Shown here: positions 55,665 to 64,000 of the stretch, in pieces
How the letters are laid out: every line of letters begins with the position of its first letter
Position numbering within the stretch: the first letter of the stretch is position 1
Source of the DNA: Anodontia alba
Taxonomy: Eukaryota; Mollusca; Bivalvia; Lucinida; Lucinidae
Assembly: GCA_964016985.1 (NCBI GenBank)
Contig: OZ024821.1
Location: 122,572,035-122,636,034 of the forward strand
Reading direction: 5' to 3'
Length of the DNA: 64,000 nucleotides
The notes under the pieces: generated by a model
Told to the model about the DNA's origin: nothing
The model's input: only the letters and a program-made list of their open reading frames with translations
Databases searched by the model: none
Translations under genes and position numbers: made by a program

Positions 55665-55740
55665 ATATGCGAAAAGCGAAGGCCCAGATCAGCCTGCGCA
55701 TGTGCGCAGGCTGATCCGGGCCTTCGTTGTTCGCATATAC
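55665..55740. mobile_element. Family H hairpin
   Basis: CATATGCGAAAAGCGAAGGC, CCAGATCAGCCTGCGCATG and complement to TTGTTCGCATATA. Confidence 0.72.
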
Positions 55741-55834
55741 AGTCTGCAGTATCCAGCAATTCGATAAGAGGATAGTTAATGCCAGGACCTGACTGCACGA
55801 ACGGCATTGTTCATAATCATTTGATCCCTACAGA

Positions 55835-56035
55835 CCAATACAGATACCTTTGCAAACAGTGCGGATCCAGATGAGGTGGCTCGTAACGAGCCGTCTCATC
55901 ATGATCTACACTGTTTGCAATTCTGTTTGCTATTCTGTTATCGATTTTCGACTGAAACCCCTATTTACAACAATGGATGTGTCCAAATTCAGATGGAAGA
56001 GTCTATTTCAGAAACTCGGGGGAGAAAGGGTTAAC
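55835..56035 (-). mobile_element. Family V element, copy 2
   Basis: Hairpin GCAAACAGTGCGGATCCAGA / TGATCTACACTGTTTGC with centre GGCTCGTAACGAGCC, then GACTGAAACCCCTATTTAC and TTCAGAAACTCGGGGGAG, AGGGTTAAC, inverted relative to 35735 and 58970. Confidence 0.78.
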
Positions 56036-56565
56036 ATATACCCGAATGACCTTCTCCTGTGATACGGCTTATGTTACGTTAACGCCATTATGCAGAAGTA
56101 TTTGCTAAGCTTTATGTGTTTAATCTGTTACATAAAGCCATGTTCAAGTGTTTTCAAGTGTTCTTTCGGCAAACATATATTATGCAAGGACTTCATTTTG
56201 CTGTAAAAATGAAACTGTTTCATAATGGCTTCTGTTCATTACACTGGCACTCAACTCTGATTATCACTCATACTAAATTCACCCTCCTGCTGAAACTATC
56301 GGAGGACCGGTTCCGCCATCAATGGCTAGAAGGGAAGATGTTTGTATCACTTGAAGCAAGATCGGCACTGGGGCGTTTTCTCATCTATCCCATTCTTTTT
56401 CTCTCCCTCCCAATCTCTGGGCGACGGTCCGACATGCTTGAAATAGCATTGACAGGGCCGTTAAAACGTCGCCTCATCAAATCAACATACGAATTCTGTT
56501 TCTCCATGTTGTGTAAACAGTCTTCTCGTAAGGGGACTAAATACACTTGGTAGGTTTACCATCAC

Positions 56566-56625
56566 CCAGCAGGCACATGGCGTTAATACAACGTCGCCTT
56601 AACGTCGATGCATGACTGCAGTCAG
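56566..56625. mobile_element. Family M fragment
   Basis: CACCCAGCAGGCACATGGCG, ACAACGTCGCCTTAACGTC: one arm only. Confidence 0.6.
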
Positions 56626-56909
56626 TCAGTCAGCGGTGTGCGTGATCGTATTTTACATAATGCTTTTAATCACGCATCCAAGTATGACTATGCGATCAGC
56701 TGAACAAGTGATTAAATAACTGAGCCAGTGTTTAATATATACAGTATTGTGATTATAACGTTTTTATTGTGATTATAACTTTTTATACTTTTAAGGGACA
56801 GCTTCCACCTCACATACACATACACACACGCACAAGCGCACGTACGCTATTTCTACCACATTTACTGTAAGTATTCAAACAGGTGTATCTTGGCAAATAG
56901 TGTACTATA

Positions 56910-57276
56910 CAGTAAAACCCCAATGGCTCGAACATTTTTTAGACCATGGAAATTTATTCGAGACATGGGTAGTTCGAGCCACTGAATGTTAATCATGGCG
57001 CCAGGTCAGGATGCAAATGGATATAATTTAGAGATGTCTTTTCGCGCTTCTATATAAAAATGGTATGTTGAGTGTACTCATTAGAATCGCCTCAATGAGG
57101 CGATTCTAATGTGTACACACAACCATACATGCCATGGTAAATAAGAAAATTTCCGTAAAATATTTATTATATTTGCTTTCTTGGGCTATCAAGAGAATTT
57201 CCTAGGGATTCAAAAACGAGTTCAAATTAGCCATGGTTAACGAGCCGTCGGTGTTCGAGTCATTGAGGTTTTATTG
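56910..57276. mobile_element. Family B MITE, copy 6
   Basis: CAGTAAAACCCCAATGGCTC to TTGAGGTTTTATTG, with TA on both sides. Hairpin AGAATCGCCTCAATGAGGCG. Confidence 0.88.
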
Positions 57277-57324
57277 TACATAGCTCTAGAAAAGACTTTT
57301 TGTCAACAGAAAAGTTCCGATTTT

Positions 57325-57435
57325 TTTATTTCTCCACGAAAACATGTATTGTGGATACTCATTAGAAGCGCCTCTAATGTGTACGCACAGCATATGTTTT
57401 CGTGGCGAAATAAGAAAATTATTATCTGATACCTT
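57325..57435. mobile_element. Family E hairpin, tip deleted, beside slit exon 4
   Basis: CTCCACGAAAACATGTATTG, GGATACTCATTAGAAGCGCC, then directly TAATGTGTACGCAC and ATATGTTTTCGTGGCG. Ends about 46 bp before the exon 4 acceptor. Confidence 0.75.
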
Positions 57436-57480
57436 ATCTTATCTATAAACTATTTACTGATATTTAATTGTCTTTTTCAG

Positions 57481-57552
57481 ACGTTTGGATAGAAATCATA
57501 TACAAAAAATACCGGATTTGTTATTCGCTACGATGCCGGAGCTTCAGAGATT
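57481..57552 (+). CDS. slit: Slit orthologue, exon 4: third LRR
   Basis: 72 nt, phase 2 on both sides. One repeat reading RLDRNHIQKIPDLLF then ATMPELQRL, preceded by the split Leu. L-RNH-Q--P-LLF matches the third repeat of Slit D1 in other animals as I recall it, so no repeat is missing between exons 3 and 4 despite the 28-kb intron. Acceptor TTGTCTTTTTCAG|A, donor TT|GTAAGT. The next repeat (usually starting DLSEN) was looked for to the window end and not found, so intron 4 exceeds 6.4 kb. Confidence 0.94.
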
Positions 57553-57881
57553 GTAAGTGTTCGTTTTTATTAACTTTTCGAATATTGTATTATATACTCA
57601 ATAGCAACCAGAACACAAAAATATGAGAAGACATTGTCAGTACTGCTTATGTCATAAGTGACGTAATGACAATGAAGGAAAAACTCAAGTCCCAAATGCA
57701 GTGCTATAAGTACTTGGCAGAATTCAAACATGTTTCCAGACCGCATTTTGTCTGGAAGTAGTTGACATGTGCCTGATATTATCAAACTTATCAAATTCCC
57801 ATTTCTTTTTGCAGTTGAGTATATAATCGAGAATACAAAAGTTGTATATGTACGAGTTCATCACCTTATTTACCCCAAATA

Positions 57882-58236
57882 CCGTATTCGACCTAAATAC
57901 CGCACATACCTCTATAAGTGCACAGTCAAGCCAGTTTGTAGTCTTCCGATTACAGCCAGAGTACTTTTTGTTTTGTCGACTTCTTTATAAAGGTATATGT
58001 TGTAGGTACCCATTTGAATTGCATCGACTTGTCGATGCAATTCAAATGAGTACCCACAACATATGCTTTTATGTTGAAAATCAGACAAAAACATCGCATA
58101 AGCATCAGTTGATAACTCCTTTGCTATATCATTTTTTTAGTGTACCCTTTGTACAGGTAAGTACACATTTTACGATAAGTTTTCCCAGTATTTTTGAAAA
58201 ACCTAAACGCACATGCGGTAATTAGGTCGAATACGG
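57882..58236. mobile_element. Family L MITE, copy 3
   Basis: CCGTATTCGACCTAAATACC to GCGGTAATTAGGTCGAATAC GG, flanked by TA. Perfect hairpin ACCCATTTGAATTGCATCGA and complement. Confidence 0.9.
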
Positions 58237-58424
58237 TATTCGGACAGCCAAACGTCATGCCGTACTTGTCTTAACATTTATCAAGTCCATAAAACCATCA
58301 ACTGAGGTGATACCTTAAACTGCTGGATGAGTGGCGAACGGTGTTGACCATGATCAAACGTCGGAAACAGATGCGGCATCTGATCTGGGTTTACACTATT
58401 TGTGCGGTCCCGCCTTTCTGAATA
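58237..58424. mobile_element. Family U-like element with decayed hairpin
   Basis: TACGGTATTCGGACAGCC, GCTGGATGAGTGGCGAACGG, GATCAAACGTCGG, CTGATCTGGGTTTACACTAT. The right end appears cut by C copy 3. Confidence 0.6.
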
Positions 58425-58605
58425 CAATCGACTCTCGTTATCTCAACCTCCACGGGATCAAGAATCTTTGTTTTGAGATAACAGGTGTTTGAGATAAAAG
58501 GAACTGCCAAAGCCGTATAGCAAACTAAAGCAATATTTTCCTTTATTTAATTTGACTAAATCAGCAGTTGGAGTTATTAGTGTTTGAGATAACGAGAGTC
58601 AACTG
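58425..58605. mobile_element. Family C-type MITE, copy 3
   Basis: CAATCGACTCTCGTTATCTC to GATAACGAGAGTCAACTG, with TA on both sides. Shorter than copies 1 and 2 and with a different interior (TTTGAGATAACAGG). Confidence 0.82.
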
Positions 58606-58807
58606 TATTCGGACATCTTTCTTACATTTACGGTGTGTATAAGTATACGTAACTATATCAGACCGAATGGCAAACGGAATGGAGGAAACAAAAGGAGTAC
58701 CAGTGCAGCAACAGAAGAAATACTGACATGTTTTAATCCCCACACCTGCTGCAAGTACAGTAGACCCTTATGAAGTACATAAAGAAATGATATTGAAAGT
58801 AAAATAC

Positions 58808-58868
58808 AAAAAAAAAAAAATAAATAAATAAATAAATAAATAAAATAAAATAAAAATAAAAAAAAATA
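58808..58868. repeat. (AAAT)n A-rich tract
   Basis: AAAT repeats inside a longer A-rich run. Confidence 0.9.
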
Positions 58869-58969
58869 CACCGGTCTTTGTCCAAACCTATTCTTATTCC
58901 CTATAGATTGTTTATAAAATCTGTCTTCGCTGAATCTTATACTGGGTGGATAGGTACAGGGGCAGAACG

Positions 58970-59185
58970 CTTTCATCCCCGAGTTTCTGAAGTGGACTCT
59001 TCCATTCTTGACTTTGGACTTGTTCATTGATGCAAATAAGGGGTTTCAGTCTAAAGTAAAAAAAATCAAAACGGCAAACAGAGTAGATCCTGATGAGACG
59101 ACTCGTTACGAGCCGTCTCATTTGGATCTACACTGTTTGCACAGATACTGGTTCTGGTCTCCCCGGCTGAAATGGTTATTTTCTG
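58970..59185 (+). mobile_element. Family V element, copy 3
   Basis: TTTCATCCCCGAGTTTCTGA to CCCCGGCTGAAATGGTTA. Hairpin GTAGATCCTGATGAGACGAC / TCTCATTTGGATCTACACTG with centre TCGTTACGAGCCG. Confidence 0.8.
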
Positions 59186-59828
59186 CTTGTATGAATTTGG
59201 CTCCTGAATTAGATAAGCGATCTGTTATACGAGCCCAAACTATTATTTAGTAAGGCCTCATAGGTATGGTACGTTGTTGCGCAATCGGTAAAGGTCATCT
59301 CGATTCCCATGGCCGTCCTACCCGAAATCCGGACCTGAGATCGGACCAGATTTAATACGACCATTCATTGAATCAGCTTCAATCTTTTTAGTTAATGTGA
59401 ATACAGATATCATCTTAAATGTTTCTTATATATTTTTTCACCTTAAGGCTACGTCTTATTTTTCTCAAAACCATTCATAAAATCGTATCCTGTCCTGATG
59501 AATGGAAAATTAGGGGATGACCCATCTTTTAAAATTTGGGTGGAGCAAAGGAAAAGAACATAATGTTTCTTTAACCTAGAACAGGTTCCTACATGTATGC
59601 TTGCAGTATGGGTAAGGCCTCAATTTCTGCCAGTTAGATTCTGCAGTGTTCAAATATGTGTGTGGAAAAGGGAGGACGCTGACATGCGCGGAATCAGCAT
59701 CTTTGGGGGTGCTCATAAATGTACATCGTAACTGATGTCTTCTCTCGGGTCGGCTTAGTTTTTTTTTTTGTTTTTTTTTTTGTTGATGGATTTGATGATA
59801 CTCTTTATGTACTTAACACCTCAATTTT

Positions 59829-59865
59829 CATTGAAATCTAAGTAAATCTTACTTAGATTTCAATG
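59829..59865. repeat. Isolated hairpin
   Basis: CATTGAAATCTAAGTAA / TTACTTAGATTTCAATG, loop ATC: 17-bp perfect stem. CTCAATTTT / AATAATGAGG outside may be remnant ends. Confidence 0.8.
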
Positions 59866-59935
59866 GCGTGTTTAATAATGAGGTCTAAAAAGCATTCTTA
59901 TAGAACGATAATTAAGCCGTATCAAGCGGGGCTTG

Positions 59936-60214
59936 CATTACGAAAACACGCCTATTCAACTATATAGAAAATTTCGCCTCCAAAAAATGAAAATTTTCAG
60001 ATAAAAAACTCAGATATTTTTCATAGTTCTGCTCAAAACATAGATTGTGGGTACTCGTTAGAACCGCCTCGGTGAGGCGGTTCTAACGAGTACCCACAAT
60101 CTATGTTTTTGAGCAGAAATAAGAAAAATAATGCATACCACTGTAAACCCCAGTTTTACCATGTAAAAGTGGGGTTTACGGGGGTCAAAATTATATAGGC
60201 ATGTTTTCATGATG
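59936..60214. mobile_element. Family A MITE, copy 14
   Basis: CATTACGAAAACACGCCTAT to GGCATGTTTTCATGATG, hairpin tip CCTCGGTGAGG. Confidence 0.9.
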
Positions 60215-60224
60215 AAGGGGATTG

Positions 60225-60285
60225 GCTCCTGAAACGAAATGCGAATGTCGTGATCAGCCTGCGCGGATGATCACGGCATTCGCAT
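60225..60285. mobile_element. Family H-type hairpin
   Basis: ACGAAATGCGAATGTCGTGA / ATCACGGCATTCGCATTTCG with CAGCCTGCGCGG at the tip. Confidence 0.7.
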
Positions 60286-60430
60286 TTCGTCAGTACATTC
60301 AACAATATCCAGGAATTCTCTAACCGATTAGGGAAGACTTCCATCAGACTGCGGATCTAGTCACAGCTGATTTGAGCTGTCGTCAAGTTGATATCCAGGC
60401 AATGCTTCATTGTGCGTTGCGCGCTTAAAT

Positions 60431-61487
60431 ATCGTATTTCGCCTAAATGTTCAGCGAAAGTGACAGGAACAAACAATATAGTCCTGGACCCAGGCCAGAC
60501 AGCTCCTATAGTAGCAGTCTGATACAGGTCTACACTGTTTGCCGGTCCGTCACAATATTTAAGATATATTACCAAGTAGTCAAATGGACTTGCCCAACTC
60601 TTGTGATAAAAAAAGATAATCAAATGAGCTTGCCCAGCTCTTAAAATAAATACGATAACCAAGTAGTCAAATGAACTTGCCTAACACTTGTGACAAAAAG
60701 GGTAATCAAATGAGATTGCTCGGCTATTAGAATACATACGAGAACCAAGTAGTCAATGAACTCATCCAACTCTTGCGACAAAAAGGGTAATCAAATGAAC
60801 TTGCTCAGCGCTTAGAATAAATACGATAACCAAGTAGTCAAATGAACTCACCCAACTCTTGTGACAAAAAGAGTAATCAAATGATCTTGCTCAGCTCTTA
60901 CAATAAATACGATAACCAAGTAGTCAGATGAACTGGCCCAACTCTTGCGACAAAAAGGGTAATCAAATGAACTTGCTCAGCTCTAAGAATAAATACGATA
61001 ACCAAGTAGACAAATGAACTCACCCAACTCTTGTGACAAACAGGGTAATCAAATGAACTTGCTCAGCTCTTAGAATAAATACGATGACTAAGTAGTCATA
61101 CGAACTTGCCCAACTTTTGTGGCAAAAAGGGTAATCAGATGAACTTGCTCAGCTTTTAGAATAAATACGATAACGATAATCAATTAATCAAATGAACTTG
61201 CTTAGCTCTTAGAATAAATGCGACAACAAGGTAGCCAAATGGACTTGCCCAACTCTTGTGATAAAAAAAAGGTAATCAAATGAAATTGCTCAGCTCTTAG
61301 AAGAAATGCGATTACCAGGTAGTCAAATGAACTGTCCCAACTCTTATGACAAAAAGGGTAATCAAATGAGCTTGTTCAGCTCTTATAATAAATACGATAA
61401 CCAAGTAGTCGAGTGAACTTGCGTAGCAGTTAGAATAAATACAATAAGAAGTTACTATGCTCAATTATTTAGGGTAACTACGGTATG
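60431..61487. mobile_element. Family U element expanded by an internal satellite
   Basis: Left end CGTATTTCGCCTAAATGTTC, cassette-2 hairpin GACCCAGGCCAGACAGCTCC / GATACAGGTCTACACTG near 60485-60540, right end TATTTAGGGTAACTACGG near 61465-61487. Between them lies the 86-bp array. Confidence 0.65.
60570..61445. repeat. 86-bp dimeric satellite array, about 10 units
   Basis: AATAAATACGATAACCAAG recurs at 60645, 60731, 60817, 60902, 60988, 61074 and 61160, a period of 85-86 bp, then at 61213 (short unit), 61301, 61387 and 61434. Each unit holds two related halves, both with TCAAATGAACTTGC followed by CAACTC or CAGCTC. Confidence 0.93.
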
Positions 61488-61624
61488 ATTTAAAAAGGGG
61501 TCACGGTATGAATGAAAATGGTTTACACATTAAGACGATTCTGATTTTCTCACACTCTTGATTCTTTTGTAAGTAGATTTAAAGAATTATACAGATAAAA
61601 CCTGGTCACAACATTTCCTTAACT

Positions 61625-61835
61625 ATTGCATGTGCGCCCCGAGAAGATTCAGATCAGCCTGCGCATTCGCGCAGTCTGATCAGAGTCTTCACTGTTCGCC
61701 TGAATACGCTTTGGATCCTTTGCTACTCACAGTGCCCTGCGAAAACCCTGATCAGACTGCGCGGATGCGCACGATGATCTGTCTTCGCTGGGCGCACATG
61801 CGATCTTGTAGAAAGTGCTGTGCGCCGGCTCATTA
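61625..61835. mobile_element. Family H1 element
   Basis: GATTCAGATCAGCCTGCGCA / GCGCAGTCTGATCAGAGTC and CCTGATCAGACTGCGCGGAT hairpins, with CTTGTAGAAAGTGCTGTG and GCCGGCTCAT end blocks as at 44735. Confidence 0.78.
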
Positions 61836-61914
61836 TCACTTGCATTCTCAGAGGGAGAGAATAAAAGATCTTGCCTTTTGGCGTTAAATGCATTCAGCAC
61901 ACTTTCTGAGATGT

Positions 61915-61937
61915 TTTTTTTTTTTTTTTTTTTTTTG
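61915..61937. repeat. PolyT run
   Basis: T homopolymer; a second shorter one lies near 62001. Confidence 0.85.
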
Positions 61938-62224
61938 TATTTCTTTGAAGATGTTTTTGTATTTCCTGTTTCGTTTTGTTATTAATGGTTACTAACACGT
62001 TTTTTTTTTTTATGTTCTGGTTTGTTTTTAATTAGAAAATTGCTTATATAACTGTCAGCATGTCGTCATGTAGATATAACTGTATATTTAATTTATTTCT
62101 ATAAATACATGTATATTTACTTTATTTATACATGCAATTGTGTTACGTGGCTGGGGATCTCTTTCTTGTTTAAAGATGTAAATGTATTCAAAGTGACCAG
62201 CCTTTATGGTCATGATATCATTTT

Positions 62225-62298
62225 TCTTCAGTTTAGTGGATTATCAAACAGGATTATCAGAAAAATATTTAGTCACTGGAGACTAGAACCAGTCTACA
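62225..62298. repeat. Single arm of the 26848/27556 inverted repeat
   Basis: GTGGATTATCAAACAGGATT, AGTCACTGGAGACTAGAACC match the outer arms around the nested D element. Confidence 0.7.
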
Positions 62299-62374
62299 TT
62301 TACCCCGAAGACACCTTTTATAAATTCGCGGCTCATATTTCATTTCTAGTATTTTGTAAATATAGATGTATGTA

Positions 62375-62737
62375 CATTAAAACCTCAGTGACTCGAACAC
62401 CGATGGCTCGTTTACCATGGCTAATTAGAACTCGTTTTAGAGTCCGTAGGAAATTCTCTTGATAGCCCAAGAAAGCAAATAATTATAGATATTTTACTGA
62501 CCTTTTCTTATTTTATCATGAAATGTATGGTTGTGTGTACTCATTAGAATTGCCTCATCGAGGCAATTCTAATGAGTATACACAACATACCATTATTATA
62601 TAGAAGATCAAAAAGACATCCCTAAATTATATCCATTTACCTCCTGATCTGGTGTTATGGTCAACTTTCAGTGACTCGAACTACCCGTGTCTCGAACAAA
62701 TGTATATGGTACCAAACATGTTATTGAGGTTCGACTA
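62375..62737. mobile_element. Family B MITE, copy 7
   Basis: CATTAAAACCTCAGTGACTC to TTGAGGTTCGACTA. Perfect hairpin ACTCATTAGAATTGCCTCAT and complement; the variable base is T/A on both arms. Confidence 0.88.
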
Positions 62738-63159
62738 TATTTCTAATTATAACATGCAGAGAGAATCTCAAGTTTCCTCAAGTTAATGCTCTTTAAAGTC
62801 ATCCAAAACATCTGTATTTTCGATACGTTACTCTTATATAGTGTTTTTACTGTTTCTCTACCTATAATTGCAAAAGATTTTTATTATGTTTATTGCAAGA
62901 TTAGGTATCAATTAATGGCAGCTAACAAACTCAAGACGCCTGTATTGGGATAGATCCAAGTAAAATAATGTATTTTATTCGGAAGATTGCATCTAATAGC
63001 CGGGCTGTGATTTATTTACATGGGTCTTTTGTACTCCTTGAGGTTCTGAACCTTGAAATTTTTCGCTATTAGTTGAAGCTAGAATAAAATCTATTGACAG
63101 TGGAACTTGCATTTCTTGTCTGTTTGTTTCGAGAGTAGAGATAACGCCGAATAATAACC

Positions 63160-63399
63160 CATCACGAAAACATACCTATATAAAGTTGACCCCCTTAAAC
63201 CCCACTTTTATATAGTAAAACTGGGGTTTACAGGGGTATACATTATTTTACTTATTTCTGCTCAAAAACATAGATTGTGGGTACTCGTTAGAACCGCCTC
63301 ACCACAATCTATGTTTTGATCAGAAATGTGAAAAATATCAGAATTTTTATCTGAAAATTTTCATTTTCAGTATATTTGAATAGGCGTGTTTTCATAATG
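63160..63399. mobile_element. Family A MITE, copy 15, hairpin arm lost
   Basis: CATCACGAAAACATACCTAT to GGCGTGTTTTCATAATG. The left arm ends at AACCGCCTC and joins directly to CACAATCTATG, deleting most of the right arm. Confidence 0.88.
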
Positions 63400-63404
63400 C
63401 GTGT

Positions 63405-63605
63405 TTACGCTAAGTGTTCGGACAGACAAGCCTGAGCAAACAGTGTAGACCCAGTTCAGACGCCGCAGACTGCGGCGTCTGATCTGGGTCCACAATGTTT
63501 GCTACTCATCCAGCGGTTACTTGGACACATCAGCAGGTAGTAAAAGTGGTTGGTTTAAATTTTATGATAAGTAAAGTAAGTTACGATGTCCCAATATTTA
63601 GGGTA
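63405..63605. mobile_element. Family U MITE with perfect cassette-2 hairpin
   Basis: GTTTACGCTAAGTGTTCGGA to CCCAATATTTAGGGTAAAC ends. GTGTAGACCCAGTTCAGACG, centre CCGCAGACTGCGG, complement to GGGTCCACAATGTTTGC. Confidence 0.82.
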
Positions 63606-63799
63606 AACATGTTCACCCTGTGAACACTGTTCATTCTACAAAATTTTGGTATTGGTTATCAGGCATTTCTGATAAATTGATATGATCAGCCATCGACCGC
63701 AGGTACATAATCGATCAACATTAACAGTTAGATTTAAGCCTTTGATATTTAGTGGACCCTTCAGACAAGTCAATTTCACACATTAATCCATTAAAGAAT

Positions 63800-64000
63800 A
63801 AACTCTGCAACACTATATATTGGAAGAGTCCATTTTCGATTTTAGGTATGTTAGGCTATATGATGTAGATATTCCTAAAGAAAAATGGTTGAACTATTTG
63901 CAAACAGTGGAGACTGTTCAGACGCCGCAGAACGATGCCGCGTTCTGTGGCGTCTGATCTGGGTCTGCACTGTTCGCCATTTAATCGTTTAGGAGTCTCC
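63800..64000. mobile_element. Element with cassette-2 hairpin, cut by the window end
   Basis: Same order as 14665-14855: CACTATATATTGGAAGAG, GGTATGTTAGGCT, GCAAACAGTGGAGACTG, CAGACGCCGCAGAACGATGC, GTCTGATCTGGGTCTGCACT. A small insertion at the hairpin tip. Confidence 0.75.

Larger units (their letters stand above)
57553..64000 (+). other. slit: slit intron 4 (partial, over 6.4 kb)
   Basis: Donor GTAAGT at 57553; no acceptor with a fitting LRR exon in the window. 59190-59815, 61835-62220 and 62745-63155 hold no recognised gene or element beyond polyT runs. Confidence 0.85.

Noticed and set aside
56116..56553. 145-codon open frame on the + strand
   Set aside because: No recognised domain, no splice or codon support, and it lies within slit intron 3; longest non-repeat ORF here but consistent with chance.
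60570..61445. CRISPR array
   Set aside because: Units are contiguous 86-bp dimers without unique spacers, in a eukaryotic intron.

Overview
The window is a metazoan genomic segment, most likely from a bivalve mollusc. That assignment is an inference from the density and style of short palindromic transposons, a DIRS-type recombinase remnant and a tRNA-derived SINE; no species-diagnostic gene is present. One host gene can be supported: the 5' part of a Slit orthologue (secreted leucine-rich-repeat axon-guidance ligand) on the + strand. Its exon 1 (12455-12666) encodes the start, a signal peptide and the LRRNT cysteine cap. Three 72-nt exons (24800-24871, 28996-29067, 57481-57552) each encode exactly one 24-residue leucine-rich repeat. 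All junctions are phase 2 and all four donors read TT|GTAAGT. The introns are about 12.1, 4.1 and 28.4 kb, plus more than 6.4 kb to the window edge. The rest of Slit must lie downstream.

Layout. 1-1110 is a decayed tyrosine-recombinase (DIRS-like) pseudogene split by a SINE with a perfect 12-bp target duplication. 1100-12454 is 5' flank filled with short non-autonomous elements. 12667-64000 is Slit intronic sequence with the three LRR exons as islands. Between them lie more than 100 short repeats in about twenty families, which I name by letter: A (ends CATTACGAAAACA, about 280 bp, 15 copies), B/C/D (ends CAGT..., TA target duplications), E, F, H (GCGCATGCGC hairpins), J, K, L (ends CCGTATTCGACC), M/O (ends CCCAGC), N, P, S, T (ends CAGGGTT), U (ends CCGTAATTACCC), V and W. 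There are also microsatellites, a 30-34 bp minisatellite and an 86-bp satellite array. I saw no tRNA or rRNA gene, CRISPR array, virus or second protein-coding gene.

Most notable signal. Nearly every short element has a near-perfect, almost loop-free hairpin at its centre. The same hairpin core (TACTCATTAGAANCGCCTC and its complement) sits inside elements with unrelated termini (A, B, D, E, L), with the variable base matched on both arms. A second hairpin (GTGTAGACCCAGATCAGACG) is likewise shared by the U, P and V families and a TTAA-flanked element. This suggests modular hairpin cassettes moving between transposon families. Several nested insertions give a relative chronology, and Slit exons 2, 3 and 4 each have such an element or a long CT tract within about 20-60 bp of a splice site.
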